This document shows positions 1 through 6,252 of a stretch of 18,191 bases of DNA, one piece after another. The DNA comes from an uncultured Oscillibacter sp. (GTDB taxonomy: Bacteria > Bacillota > Clostridia > Oscillospirales > Oscillospiraceae). The stretch's first letter is position 1. Each line of letters begins with the position of its first letter. The notes below the pieces were generated by a model that was given only the letters and a program-made list of their open reading frames with translations, was not told the DNA's origin and did not search any database. Position numbers and translations under genes: made by a program. The stretch spans positions 1 to 18,191 of the forward strand of contig CAJFNE010000016.1 of NCBI GenBank assembly GCA_904393855.1. Direction: 5' to 3'.

Positions 1-1
1 G

Positions 2-1285
2 GCGCTGGCCCCCGCCGTGTTCTGCGTGTGCCTGCTGGCCTGCATGCGGGGCTACACCCAGGGCCAGGGCAACATGACGCCCACGGCGGTCTCCCAGGTG
101 CTGGAGGCCCTGTGCAAGCTGGGTATCGGCCTGCCCCTGGCCAGCTATGTGATCTCCGTCGGTATGGGGCTGGAGTACGGCGCGGCCGGCGCCATCTTCG
201 GCGTCACGGTGGGCACGGTGCTCTCCATGCTGTTCCTGATCGTCTACCTGGCCACCCATCGGAATCGGGCGGAATCTCTGGATGTCCCGGACAGCGCCGG
301 CAGCATTATCCGCCAGATTTTGGTGATCGGTATTCCCATTACCCTGGGGAACTCCGCCCTGAGCATTATCAACCTGATCGACACGAAGATCGTCATGGGG
401 CAGCTGCAAAACGCCCTGCTGCTGTCTGAGGACGCGGCGGCGCTGCTGAACGGGCAGTACCGGATGGCCATGGATATGCCTAACATGGTGGCCTCTTTCG
501 TTTATCCCGTCACCATGAGCCTGGTGCCCTTTGCGGCGGCGGCCCTGGCCCGGCAGGAGAACGCGGCGGCCAACCGCATCGTCTCCTCCGCTTTCCGCAT
601 CATCGCTCTGCTGGCGCTGCCCGCCGGCGTGGGGCTCAGCGTGCTCTCCACGGCCATCATGACCCTGGTGCTGCCCTCCCAGCCGGAGGACGCCCTGGCC
701 GCGGGGCCCCACCTGCAGGTGCTGGGCATCGCCACCATCTTCATCTGCCTGATGATCCTCACCAACGCCATTCTTCAGACCTACGGCAAGGAGAAGCTGC
801 CGATCCTCACGGTGGTGATCGGCGGGATCGTCAAGATCGTCATGAACTATATCCTGGTGGGCAACCCGGACATCAACATCCACGGCGCGCCGGTCTCCAC
901 CCTCTGCTGCTACGTGGTGATTGTGGCGCTGAACCTGTTCTTCGTGTGGAAGTACTCCCCGGAGAAGCCCCGGTACCTGCAGATCTTCACCAAGCCGGTG
1001 ATCGCCTCCGCCCTGATGGGCGGCGGGGCCTGGGCGGCCTACGGATTTGCCAGCCGGGCGCTGGACGGCGCTTTCCTCTCCCTGGCGGAGCGGCTGGCTT
1101 CCAGCCCTGACAGTGTGGAGACCTGGTCCACATATCTTACCAACGCGGCGTCCACGCTGCTGGGGATCTGCGTGGGTGTGGCAGTCTACGGCGTGCTGGT
1201 GATTGCCCTGCGGATTCTGCGGGCGGAGGATGTCCGCTCCATCCCCCACGGGGCGAAGATTATTAAACTTTTGCACTTAAAGTGA
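2..1285 (+). CDS. spoVB: Stage V sporulation protein B-like flippase (5' partial)
   Basis: Polytopic membrane protein of the MATE/MOP polysaccharide-flippase superfamily, most like SpoVB, which is needed for spore cortex peptidoglycan formation. The frame is open from base 2, so the N-terminus lies outside the window and about 427 residues are present. A GTG at 17 is in frame, but it falls inside the conserved part and is not the start. The stretch RGYTQGQGNMTPTAVSQVLE near the beginning is the characteristic SpoVB/MurJ-like motif (R-G-Y/F-x-Q-G ... M-T-P-T-A-x-S-Q). Many hydrophobic segments follow, and the protein ends in a basic tail (HGAKIIKLLHLK). It lies 58 bases before mazG in the same direction, as in Bacillus and clostridia. 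The family assignment is firm. The specific role in the cortex is inferred from homology and the sporulation neighbours yabP and yabQ. Confidence 0.9.
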   Translation, partial: ALAPAVFCVCLLACMRGYTQGQGNMTPTAVSQVLEALCKLGIGLPLASYVISVGMGLEYGAAGAIFGVTVGTVLSMLFLIVYLATHRNRAESLDVPDSAGSIIRQILVIGIPITLGNSALSIINLIDTKIVMGQLQNALLLSEDAAALLNGQYRMAMDMPNMVASFVYPVTMSLVPFAAAALARQENAAANRIVSSAFRIIALLALPAGVGLSVLSTAIMTLVLPSQPEDALAAGPHLQVLGIATIFICLMILTNAILQTYGKEKLPILTVVIGGIVKIVMNYILVGNPDINIHGAPVSTLCCYVVIVALNLFFVWKYSPEKPRYLQIFTKPVIASALMGGGAWAAYGFASRALDGAFLSLAERLASSPDSVETWSTYLTNAASTLLGICVGVAVYGVLVIALRILRAEDVRSIPHGAKIIKLLHLK

Positions 1286-1292
1286 GAAACTC

Positions 1293-1325
1293 AGAAATTT
1301 CAAGGGATTTCCCACTGAAATTTCT
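1293..1325 (+). other. Intergenic hairpin between spoVB and mazG
   Basis: AGAAATTTCA (1293-1302) and TGAAATTTCT (1316-1325) are perfect 10-base complementary arms. The 13-base loop holds a smaller GGGA/TCCC stem. No T-run follows, and the mazG ribosome binding site starts about 6 bases later, so it is not a standard terminator. It may act on mRNA processing or on mazG translation. Confidence 0.55.
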
Positions 1326-1343
1326 TGCAAAGGGGAGCAATGT

Positions 1344-2150
1344 ATGGTAGATTTTCAATGTAAGCCGCACTATGGCTGGGAGGACCTCGTGGAGATCACC
1401 CGGCTGCTGCGGGGACCCGGGGGCTGCCCCTGGGACGCGGAGCAGACCCACGCTTCCATCCGCCGGAATTTCCTGGAGGAGACCTACGAGGCGCTGGACG
1501 CCATCGACCGGGACGACGCCCACGACATGTGCGAGGAGCTGGGCGACGTGCTGATGCAAGTGGTCCTCCACGCCCAGATGGAGGCGGAGCGGGGCCGGTT
1601 CACCATGGACGATGTGGTGGACGGTGTGGCCCAGAAGCTGGTCTACCGTCATCCCCATGTCTTTGGCGGTGCCATGCAGGCGGACAGCAGTGAGGAGGTC
1701 CTGGTGAACTGGGAGGTCCTCAAGCGCCAGGAGAAAGGCCAGCGGTCCACCGCCGACGCCATCGAGGCGGTGCCTCACACCCTGCCGGCCCTGTGGCGGG
1801 CGGAGAAGATCCAGCGGAAAACCGCCGCCGCGGGCTTCCAGTGGGACAGCGTCCAGGGGGCCCTGGCCAAGCTGGAGGAGGAGGTCCGGGAGCTGCGGCA
1901 GGCCGTGGAGGCCGGCGGGGACCCGGCGGAATCCCACGGCATCCGGGAGGAAGTGGGCGATGTGCTCTTCATCGCCTCCAAGATCGCCCAGCTCTCCGGC
2001 GTGGACCCGGAGGACGCCCTGCACCGGGCCTGCGACAAGTTCGATGTCCGCTTTCGGGCTGTGGAGGAAGCGGCGGACAAGCCCCTGGCCGACTGCACAG
2101 AGGCGGAATTGGTCAAGCTATGGGAAAACGCGAAAACCCAGCTGTCTTAA
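1344..2150 (+). CDS. mazG: Nucleoside triphosphate pyrophosphohydrolase MazG
   Basis: Cytosolic all-alpha NTP pyrophosphohydrolase that hydrolyses (d)NTPs to NMP and PPi, a house-cleaning enzyme for the nucleotide pool. The 268 residues carry the two-domain layout of full-length MazG. The N-terminal domain has the hallmark GGCPWD (26-31) and the metal-binding pattern EExxEA (45-50) and EELGD (64-68). The C-terminal catalytic domain has KLEEEVxEL (about 177-184) and EEVGD (202-206). The start at 1344 is chosen because AGGGGAG lies 6 bases upstream and it gives the family N-terminus. A nearby ATG at 1340 is out of frame and soon stops. It sits between spoVB and hup, the usual position in this cluster. 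Confidence 0.95.
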   Translation: MVDFQCKPHYGWEDLVEITRLLRGPGGCPWDAEQTHASIRRNFLEETYEALDAIDRDDAHDMCEELGDVLMQVVLHAQMEAERGRFTMDDVVDGVAQKLVYRHPHVFGGAMQADSSEEVLVNWEVLKRQEKGQRSTADAIEAVPHTLPALWRAEKIQRKTAAAGFQWDSVQGALAKLEEEVRELRQAVEAGGDPAESHGIREEVGDVLFIASKIAQLSGVDPEDALHRACDKFDVRFRAVEEAADKPLADCTEAELVKLWENAKTQLS

Positions 2151-2208
2151 CACGCGACCCGCGTTTAAGAATAAATCACGAATGAAAGTATGTAGGAGGA
2201 CATGATCC

Positions 2209-2484
2209 ATGAACAAGGCTGAACTGATTAATGCTGTTGCCGCCGCTACCGAATTTTCCAAGAAGGATGCCGAGGCCGCTGTGACCGCCACTTTCGAGGC
2301 GATTACTGCCGCTTTGAAGGAGGGGGATAAGGTCCAGCTGGTGGGCTTTGGCTCCTTTGAGGTGAAGAAGCGCGCCGCTCGGGTCGGCCGGAATCCCAAG
2401 ACCAACGCCACCATTGAGATTCCCGCCTCCGTTGTGCCTGTGTTCAAGGCTGGCAAGGCGCTGAAGGACAGCGTTGCGAAATAA
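2209..2484 (+). CDS. hup: HU family DNA-binding protein
   Basis: Small basic histone-like nucleoid protein, 91 residues, the standard HU length, which binds and bends DNA as a dimer. The N-terminus MNKAELINAVAAATEFSKKD is typical. The signature region GFGSFEVKKRAARVGRNPKT spans about 46-65 and includes the DNA-intercalating proline in RNP (61-63). AGGAGGA at 2194-2200 sits 8 bases before the ATG. The gene lies between mazG and rqcP, and codon use here looks slightly less GC-biased (GCT, GTT), as often seen in highly expressed genes. Identity is certain; HU versus IHF follows from length and signature. Confidence 0.97.
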   Translation: MNKAELINAVAAATEFSKKDAEAAVTATFEAITAALKEGDKVQLVGFGSFEVKKRAARVGRNPKTNATIEIPASVVPVFKAGKALKDSVAK

Positions 2485-2496
2485 TTATCCGCGTCT

Positions 2497-2537
2497 GCTT
2501 GCAGAATCCCCGGCAAGCGGGCTCCCTTACCAGGGAG
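2497..2537 (+). other. Tandem small hairpins downstream of hup
   Basis: Two stems lie side by side after the hup stop. One is GCTTGC (2497-2502) with GCAAGC (2513-2518). The other is CTCCCT (2522-2527) with AGGGAG (2532-2537) around a TACC loop. Neither is followed by a T-run. With the hairpin at 2576-2601 they make most of the 135-base hup-rqcP gap structured. No known RNA family is recognised. Confidence 0.4.
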
Positions 2538-2575
2538 GAGCTTTCGCCCGGTTCCGGGGGAAACATGACATTGGA

Positions 2576-2607
2576 ACTGCCGGCACGGATGTGCCGGCAG
2601 TCCTGTT
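2576..2607 (+). terminator. Hairpin between hup and rqcP, possible attenuating terminator
   Basis: An 11-bp perfect stem, ACTGCCGGCAC (2576-2586) and GTGCCGGCAGT (2591-2601), encloses a GGAT loop and is followed by CCTGTTT. The T-run is short and interrupted, so termination is probably partial. It would let hup be expressed at a higher level than the downstream rqcP-yabPQ-divIC genes. The rqcP ribosome binding site (GGAGGAAT) lies immediately after it. Confidence 0.45.
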
Positions 2608-2619
2608 TGGGAGGAATCT

Positions 2620-2862
2620 ATGCGTCTGGACAAGTACTTGAAAGTCTCCCGGCTGATCAAGCGCCGGACCGTGGCCAACGAGGCCTGCGATAACGGCCTG
2701 GTGGAGGTGAACGGCCGGCCGGTCCGGGCCTCCTATGAGGTGAAGGCGGGGGACCGGATCACCCTGCGCTTTGGCGCCCGGACCGTGACGGTGGAGGTGC
2801 TGTCGGTCCAGGAGACCGTGCGCCAGGCGGAGGCCGGCGCCCTGTACCGGGAGATCCCGTAA
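2620..2862 (+). CDS. rqcP: S4-domain RNA-binding protein RqcP (YabO/Hsp15-like)
   Basis: An 80-residue S4 RNA-binding protein. RqcP (formerly YabO in Bacillus) works with RqcH on obstructed 50S subunits to add C-terminal alanine tails to stalled nascent chains. The S4 alpha-L fold begins at residue 1 with MRLDKYLKVSRLIKRRTVAN and continues through GLVEVNGRPVRASYEVKAGD. This matches the family in length and in the basic helix. It starts at ATG 2620 behind GGAGGAAT. Position between hup and yabP fits YabO in the yab cluster. An Hsp15-type function would be the alternative reading of the same domain; genome position favours RqcP. Confidence 0.9.
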   Translation: MRLDKYLKVSRLIKRRTVANEACDNGLVEVNGRPVRASYEVKAGDRITLRFGARTVTVEVLSVQETVRQAEAGALYREIP

Positions 2863-2918
2863 GGCCGGTTCTATTTTTCCGCCCCTGGCCATAGAGTGTG
2901 GACAGGGGGGATGAGCGC

Positions 2919-3200
2919 ATGAAGGATTATGGCACGACGTCCGCCGCCGAGCACCGGCTGGAGCTGGCGGGGCGGGAGCGGCTGACGGTCTCCGGCGTGG
3001 AGGATGTGGAGCGGTTTGACGAGACGGGAATCGTCATGTCCACCGCCGCCGGGACCCTGGTGGTCACCGGGGAGGACCTGCACATCGACAAGCTGTCCCT
3101 GGACGGCGGGGAGCTCCACGTGGACGGGCGGATCGACTCCGTCTCCTATGAGGAGGAGAGCCCGGGCCGGGGCGGCTTCCTGAGCCGCCTGTTCGGATAA
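2919..3200 (+). CDS. yabP: Sporulation protein YabP
   Basis: A 93-residue YabP/YqfC-family protein, a small soluble sporulation protein whose biochemical role is not established. Seen here: EHRLELAGRERLTVSGVEDVERFDE, then a beta-rich stretch with TLVVTGEDLHIDKLSLDGGE and HVDGRIDSVSYEEE, the usual order of conserved blocks, and a short C-terminal FLSRLFG tail. The ATG at 2919 is preferred to an in-frame GTG at 2898 because AGGGGGGAT (about 2903-2911) is correctly placed only for 2919. The stop overlaps the yabQ start by one base (TAATG), which implies translational coupling. In Bacillus yabP and yabQ are read in the mother cell by sigma-E; I did not find a convincing sigma-E promoter here. Confidence 0.9.
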   Translation: MKDYGTTSAAEHRLELAGRERLTVSGVEDVERFDETGIVMSTAAGTLVVTGEDLHIDKLSLDGGELHVDGRIDSVSYEEESPGRGGFLSRLFG

Positions 3201-3901
3201 TGGGCAACCAGATTTCCCAGCAGCTGCAGACGTTTCTCCAGTCCATCCTGCTGGGCCTCTCCGCCGGGATTCTGTATGATTTCCTGCGCCCGTTCCGGCG
3301 GCTGCTGCCCCGGGCCACCGCACCGCTGGACGCCGCCTACTGTCTGGCCGTGGGCGCGGCGGCGTTCCTGTTTTTGCTGCGGCGGGGCGGCGGAGAGCTG
3401 CGGGGCTTCACAGTTTTGGGGGCCGTGGGAGGGGCGGTGGTCTATTTCTGCGCCTGTTCCCCTCTGCTGCGGCCCGTGTGGGACTTCTGGGCGGAGACGG
3501 CGGCGGAACTGGCGCGGCTTGCGTCCATTCCCCTGGGGTGGCTGCGAACATTTTGCACAAAATTTACGAAACGCGGAAAAAATCTCTTTTATTTCGCACG
3601 GAAATGCTTTACAATAAATTGGAAAGCGTCATACAGAGGAGGCGAGCGCCGTGGAGAGGGCCCGCGCAAGAAAAAAGCCCAAGGTAAAAATGGGATCGCT
3701 GACCAAGGTGATCGTTTTGGCGCTGCTGGTGCTGATCGGCTGGCAGCTGTACGGCCTGCAGGGGCAGCTGACCCACGCCCAGGAGGAGCGGGACCAGTAC
3801 GCCGCGGCGGTGGCGGAGCAGGAGCAGGAAAACGCCGCTCTGGAGGCCGACATCGCCGAGGGGCCCACGGAGGAAAAGCTCCTGGAGATCGCCCGGGATG
3901 A
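3200..3901 (+). CDS. yabQ: Spore cortex biosynthesis protein YabQ, frame runs into divIC
   Basis: Membrane protein required for spore cortex formation in Bacillus. Start ATG 3200 shares a base with the yabP stop. Residues about 5-30 (QLQTFLQSILLGLSAGILYDFLRPFRR) and further hydrophobic segments (about 45-62 and 73-95) match the YabQ family. A Lys/Phe-rich tail, FTKRGKNLFYFARKCFTINWK, follows at about 120-142. The family normally stops near here. In this sequence the frame stays open to a TGA at 3899, so residues from about 151 onward are read out of frame across almost all of divIC, giving a Gly/Arg/Ala-rich tail that looks non-selected. Either the stop codon has been lost, giving a long tail, or there is an indel in the sequence. 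The functional part probably ends around base 3640. Confidence 0.75.
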   Translation: MGNQISQQLQTFLQSILLGLSAGILYDFLRPFRRLLPRATAPLDAAYCLAVGAAAFLFLLRRGGGELRGFTVLGAVGGAVVYFCACSPLLRPVWDFWAETAAELARLASIPLGWLRTFCTKFTKRGKNLFYFARKCFTINWKASYRGGERRGEGPRKKKAQGKNGIADQGDRFGAAGADRLAAVRPAGAADPRPGGAGPVRRGGGGAGAGKRRSGGRHRRGAHGGKAPGDRPG

Positions 3902-3950
3902 ACTGGGATTGGTCAAACCGGACGAGTACGTGTTCGAGCCCAGCGGCTGA
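3651..3950 (+). CDS. divIC: Septum formation initiator, DivIC/FtsL family
   Basis: Bitopic divisome protein of 99 residues that forms a complex with FtsL and DivIB/FtsQ at the division septum. Layout: a basic cytoplasmic N-terminus (ERARARKKPKVK), one membrane segment at about 18-34 (TKVIVLALLVLIGWQLY), a heptad-like coiled coil at about 36-68 (QGQLTHAQEERDQYAAAVAE onward), and the conserved C-terminal block KLLEIARDELGLVKPDEYVF. The start is GTG 3651 with AGGAGG at 3637-3642. Both site and gene lie inside the extended yabQ frame, so translation of the two genes is likely linked. Confidence 0.92.
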   Translation: MERARARKKPKVKMGSLTKVIVLALLVLIGWQLYGLQGQLTHAQEERDQYAAAVAEQEQENAALEADIAEGPTEEKLLEIARDELGLVKPDEYVFEPSG

Positions 3951-4016
3951 CGGACCGTGGGGAGACGGCCCGAAAATTCAGACAGAAAGAGCGTGGAAGG
4001 AGAAACAAAGCGATTT

Positions 4017-4475
4017 ATGGAGCCTCAGGTTGGGAGTATTCTGGAAGGCAAAGTGACCAGCATTACCAAGTTCGGCGCCTTTGTGGCCGTGGAGGGCGGG
4101 CGCTCCGGGCTGGTACATATCTCAGAGATTGCCAATACGTATGTCAACGACGTGCGGGATTACCTGCAGGAGGGGCAGACCGTCCGGGTGCTGGTGCTGC
4201 CGGCGGCCAATGGGAAGCTGAACTTCTCGATGAAGCGGCTGCAGCCTCAGGCGGCGGCCCATTCGGCGCCGGCCAGAAGCCAGGCGCGCCCCGCGGCGGA
4301 GAGCGGAGCCGCCCGGTGGGACAATGGACCGCCATCTCAGGGGCAGCCTCTGCCGCCCTCCGGCGACAAGGCCTTTGAGGACAAGCTGAAGCACTTCCTC
4401 TCCACCTCGGAGGGGAAGATGGCCGACCTGCACCGCAGCATCGACGGTAAGCGGGGCGGCCGCAGAAGAAGGTAA
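4017..4475 (+). CDS. yabR: S1 domain RNA-binding protein YabR
   Basis: A 152-residue cytosolic protein with one N-terminal S1 domain (about 5-72: VGSILEGKVTSITKFGAFVA, then GLVHISEIAN and GKLNFSMKRL). A low-complexity Ala/Pro/Gln linker follows, then a C-terminal segment FEDKLKHFLSTSEGKMADL ending in RGGRRRR. That segment recurs in clostridial YabR proteins. Such proteins are ribosome or RNA associated, and the exact role is unclear. ATG 4017 is chosen because the N-terminus then aligns with YabR. The nearest ribosome binding site, AAGGAGA at 3997-4003, is 13 bases away, which is long. A GTG at 3957 would add 20 residues of unlikely sequence. Last gene before a strong terminator. Confidence 0.88.
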   Translation: MEPQVGSILEGKVTSITKFGAFVAVEGGRSGLVHISEIANTYVNDVRDYLQEGQTVRVLVLPAANGKLNFSMKRLQPQAAAHSAPARSQARPAAESGAARWDNGPPSQGQPLPPSGDKAFEDKLKHFLSTSEGKMADLHRSIDGKRGGRRRR

Positions 4476-4480
4476 AGAGA

Positions 4481-4510
4481 GGAGACTGCCCTGGGGCGGT
4501 CTCCTTTTTT
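4481..4510 (+). terminator. Rho-independent terminator after yabR
   Basis: GGAGACTGCC (4481-4490) pairs with GGCGGTCTCC (4495-4504), with one T-G wobble and a CTGG loop, followed directly by six T. It ends the spoVB-yabR block. Confidence 0.9.
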
Positions 4511-4523
4511 GCCGCGATGCCAT

Positions 4524-4558
4524 AAAAAGGAGCCGCCCGGCGCAGCGCGCCGTGCGGC
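4524..4558 (-). terminator. Terminator-like hairpin on the minus strand
   Basis: On the minus strand, GCCGC-A-CGGCGC, loop GCT, GCGCCG-G-GCGGC is an 11-pair stem with one mismatch, followed by TCC and five T (bases 4524-4528 read in reverse). No minus-strand protein gene lies upstream of it: the next gene to the right, hpf, is on the plus strand. It may end a short minus-strand RNA or serve as a barrier to transcription. Confidence 0.5.
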
Positions 4559-4593
4559 CCAAGCGGGTGGGATATTGGAAAGCTTCCTGGATT

Positions 4594-4623
4594 ATCGTAG
4601 CACAGGGCCCCCCTTTTTGTAAA
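4594..4623 (-). promoter_or_regulatory. Possible minus-strand promoter in the yabR-hpf gap
   Basis: Read on the minus strand: TTTACA (4618-4623), an 18-base spacer, then TACGAT (4594-4599). Transcription would begin near 4587 and meet the minus-strand terminator after about 60 bases. Match to consensus is moderate, so this is tentative. Confidence 0.3.
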
Positions 4624-4704
4624 TAGGAGCTTTTGCCGAAAGGCGACTTCTTTTGCGGAATCCTGTCACCCGGGAAGAAATTGTGAACCCTGCGCAGTTT
4701 TTCC

Positions 4705-4733
4705 TATACAATTGGAAAGATATGTGGTATACT
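4705..4733 (+). promoter_or_regulatory. Candidate sigma-A promoter of hpf
   Basis: TATACA (4705-4710), 17-base spacer, TATACT (4728-4733). The -35 matches TTGACA at four of six positions and the -10 matches TATAAT at five of six. It is about 45 bases before the hpf ribosome binding site region and follows the yabR terminator. Confidence 0.55.
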
Positions 4734-4739
4734 TTACAA

Positions 4740-4760
4740 AAGAGGAGGCCTTTTCCTCTT
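4740..4760 (+). other. Hairpin in hpf 5' leader
   Basis: AAGAGGA (4740-4746) and TCCTCTT (4754-4760) form a 7-bp stem right after the likely transcription start and before AAAGGAG (4768-4774). It may stabilise the mRNA. The 5' arm also contains an AGGAGG that is thereby sequestered. Confidence 0.4.
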
Positions 4761-4782
4761 CCACACGAAAGGAGCGATCACC

Positions 4783-5331
4783 ATGAAGTTTACCTATACC
4801 TGCAAGAAAGTCTCCCTGAACGACTCCATCAAGAATTATGCTGAGAAAAAAATTTCCAAGCTGGAGCGGTATTTCCGTGATGAGAATCCCTCCGCTGCGG
4901 TGACATTTTCTGTGGAAAAGAACCACTTGTGTACCGTTGAGATCACCATCCGGGACGGCGGCACCCTGCTGCGCGCCCAGACCCAGGCGCCGGATGGGGA
5001 TATGCGCAGCGCCGTGGACGCCGCGGTGGGCTATATTGAGCGGCAGATCCTGAAGAACAAGACCCGCCTGGCCAAGCGGCTGCGGAGCGAGAACTTCCCC
5101 GTCCCCGCCCCGGACGACGAGTTCGAGGTGGCGGAGGAGAAGGAGTTCGAGATCGTGCGGAGGAAGCACTTTGCTGTGAAGCCCATGAGCCCGGAGGAGG
5201 CGATCCTGCAGATGAACCTGCTGGACCACGACTTCTTCGTGTTCCGCAACAGCGAGGACGACAGCCTCTGCATCGTCTACCAGCGGAAGAACGGCGGCTA
5301 CGGCCTGATCGTCACCGACGGCGAGGAGTAA
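4783..5331 (+). CDS. hpf: Long-form ribosome hibernation promoting factor
   Basis: A 182-residue protein of the long HPF type found in Firmicutes. It dimerises idle 70S ribosomes into 100S particles and protects them in stationary phase. The N-terminal RaiA/YfiA domain covers about 1-100 (MKFTYTCKKVSLNDSIKNYA, KKISKLERYF, DMRSAVDAAVGYIERQI). A charged linker is followed by the C-terminal dimerisation domain at about 125-180 (IVRRKHFAVKPMSPEEAILQ, NLLDHDFFVFRN, VYQRKNGGYGLI). AAAGGAG lies 8 bases before the ATG. It is monocistronic, between its own promoter and a hairpin at 5366. Confidence 0.96.
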   Translation: MKFTYTCKKVSLNDSIKNYAEKKISKLERYFRDENPSAAVTFSVEKNHLCTVEITIRDGGTLLRAQTQAPDGDMRSAVDAAVGYIERQILKNKTRLAKRLRSENFPVPAPDDEFEVAEEKEFEIVRRKHFAVKPMSPEEAILQMNLLDHDFFVFRNSEDDSLCIVYQRKNGGYGLIVTDGEE

Positions 5332-5365
5332 GCTGTCAACCAGGAAAAACCAGGAAAGAAGCAAG

Positions 5366-5395
5366 GGACCGGGGCCGCTGATGCGGCCCCGGTCC
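5366..5395. terminator. Convergent terminator between hpf and the ABC operon
   Basis: GGACCGGGGCCGC (5366-5378) and GCGGCCCCGGTCC (5383-5395) form a 13-bp perfect stem with a TGAT loop. The flanking T-runs are weak on both strands (TTGT to the right; CTTGCTTCTTT on the minus strand). It sits between convergent hpf and the minus-strand operon. Confidence 0.65.
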
Positions 5396-5405
5396 TTGTA
5401 CGCGT

Positions 5406-5627
5406 TCAGCCAAAGGCCCGGTGCAGGGCCTCCCGCTGCTCCGCGGTCTCCACCCAGTTCTCCACATAGCCGCAGTCCAGGCAGACGTAGCGGATCACGG
5501 GGATCTTGCCCAGCAGGGTGAAGGAGGAGGTGTAGATGTTGTTGCCGCTGGCATAGCGGCCCGGATGATCCGGCACCCGCAGGACCTTCCGGGAGCCGCA
5601 CTTGGGACACCGGCCGGTGTTTTTCAT
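5406..5627 (-). CDS. Small zinc-ribbon protein, function unknown
   Basis: A 73-residue protein with two CxxC knuckles, CPKC (residues 7-10) and CLDC (about 49-52), spaced as in a zinc ribbon. A polar middle contains GRYASGNNIYTSSF, and a helical acidic end follows. Similar small proteins are common in Firmicutes, and no function is established. It is the last gene of a minus-strand operon, 10 bases after the permease stop, with AAGGAGGGG just before its ATG. The conserved coupling to an ABC exporter is the only clue. It could be a nucleic-acid or protein-binding adaptor, but this is not shown. Confidence 0.75.
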   Translation of the reverse strand: MKNTGRCPKCGSRKVLRVPDHPGRYASGNNIYTSSFTLLGKIPVIRYVCLDCGYVENWVETAEQREALHRAFG

Positions 5628-5637
5628 GGTCCCCTCC

Positions 5638-6252
5638 TTACTGCGCGGCCCGGCAGAGGCGCATGGACAGGGGGACGGAGATTGCCGTGGTCACCACGTC
5701 CAGCGCCACCAGTGCCGCCAGAATGGAGTTCTGGAAGGCCATGGAGGCGTAGCCATCCGCCACGGAGATGGTAACGGAGCTGAGGGCCCCGGTGGCGCCG
5801 CAGACCAGGATGATTAGCAGGAACATCCACATCCGGCCCTTCTCCACGCCGAAGCGGAAGAACAGCGGCAGGGTGATGTTCAGGATCAGGATGCCGGCCA
5901 GCAGCCCCAGCAGGTAGCCGGAGGGGGCGACGGCGTCCAACCCGGAGCCGGCGATCCGGGCCAGGGTCTGCACCACCAGGCAGAGCACCAGGGCGCATAC
6001 CATGAGCAGCCAGCCCAGGGCGTACTTGCTCAGCACGATGTCCCGGGTGGAGTAGGGCATCATGGCGGCCAGCTGATTCCACTTGCTGCGCTCGTCATAG
6101 GCCATGGCGGTGTAGGGCATCATGGAAGCCCAGATCACCACGAACAGGTTGCCGAAGGACCCGTTGAACAGGCAGAACACCAGCAGGATCAGAATAAAAA
6201 TCCGCATTTGCTTCCAGAGGACATAGCAGTCCTTCATCAACAACGCTTTCAT
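5638..6252 (-). CDS. ABC-2 type transporter permease
   Basis: A 204-residue integral membrane protein with about six hydrophobic segments: MRIFILILLVFCLFNGSFGN, then LFVVIWASMMPYTAM, ALGWLLMVCALVLCLVVQTL, GYLLGLLAGILILNITLPLF, MWMFLLIILVCGATGALSSV, and a last helix ending in RLCRAAQ. The motif YDERSKWNQLAAMMPYSTRD after the second segment is typical of ABC-2 permeases paired with YtrA regulators. The start at 6252 overlaps the ATPase stop in ATGA. AAAGGAG lies about 10 bases upstream. A longer in-frame extension to 6516 is only the wrong frame of the ATPase gene. The substrate is unknown: YtrA-linked systems often respond to cell-envelope antibiotics. Confidence 0.88.
   Translation of the reverse strand: MKALLMKDCYVLWKQMRIFILILLVFCLFNGSFGNLFVVIWASMMPYTAMAYDERSKWNQLAAMMPYSTRDIVLSKYALGWLLMVCALVLCLVVQTLARIAGSGLDAVAPSGYLLGLLAGILILNITLPLFFRFGVEKGRMWMFLLIILVCGATGALSSVTISVADGYASMAFQNSILAALVALDVVTTAISVPLSMRLCRAAQ

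Noticed and set aside
1263..2024. A 253-codon minus-strand frame opposite mazG
   Set aside because: Shadow of mazG, which has clear motifs and a ribosome binding site.
2880..2897. A CATAGAGT box before yabP resembling a sigma-E -10
   Set aside because: No acceptable -35 at the right distance, and it would leave almost no leader before the ribosome binding site.
3560..3615. AT-rich patch with TACAAT before divIC as an internal promoter
   Set aside because: No -35 at a suitable distance, and the AT-richness is explained by the Lys/Phe-rich YabQ tail.
3957..4016. Earlier GTG start for yabR
   Set aside because: It adds residues not seen in the family; ATG 4017 aligns with YabR starts despite a long ribosome binding site spacing.
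5339..5357. Direct repeat CCAGGAAA after hpf
   Set aside because: Two short copies only, with no structure or context; probably chance.
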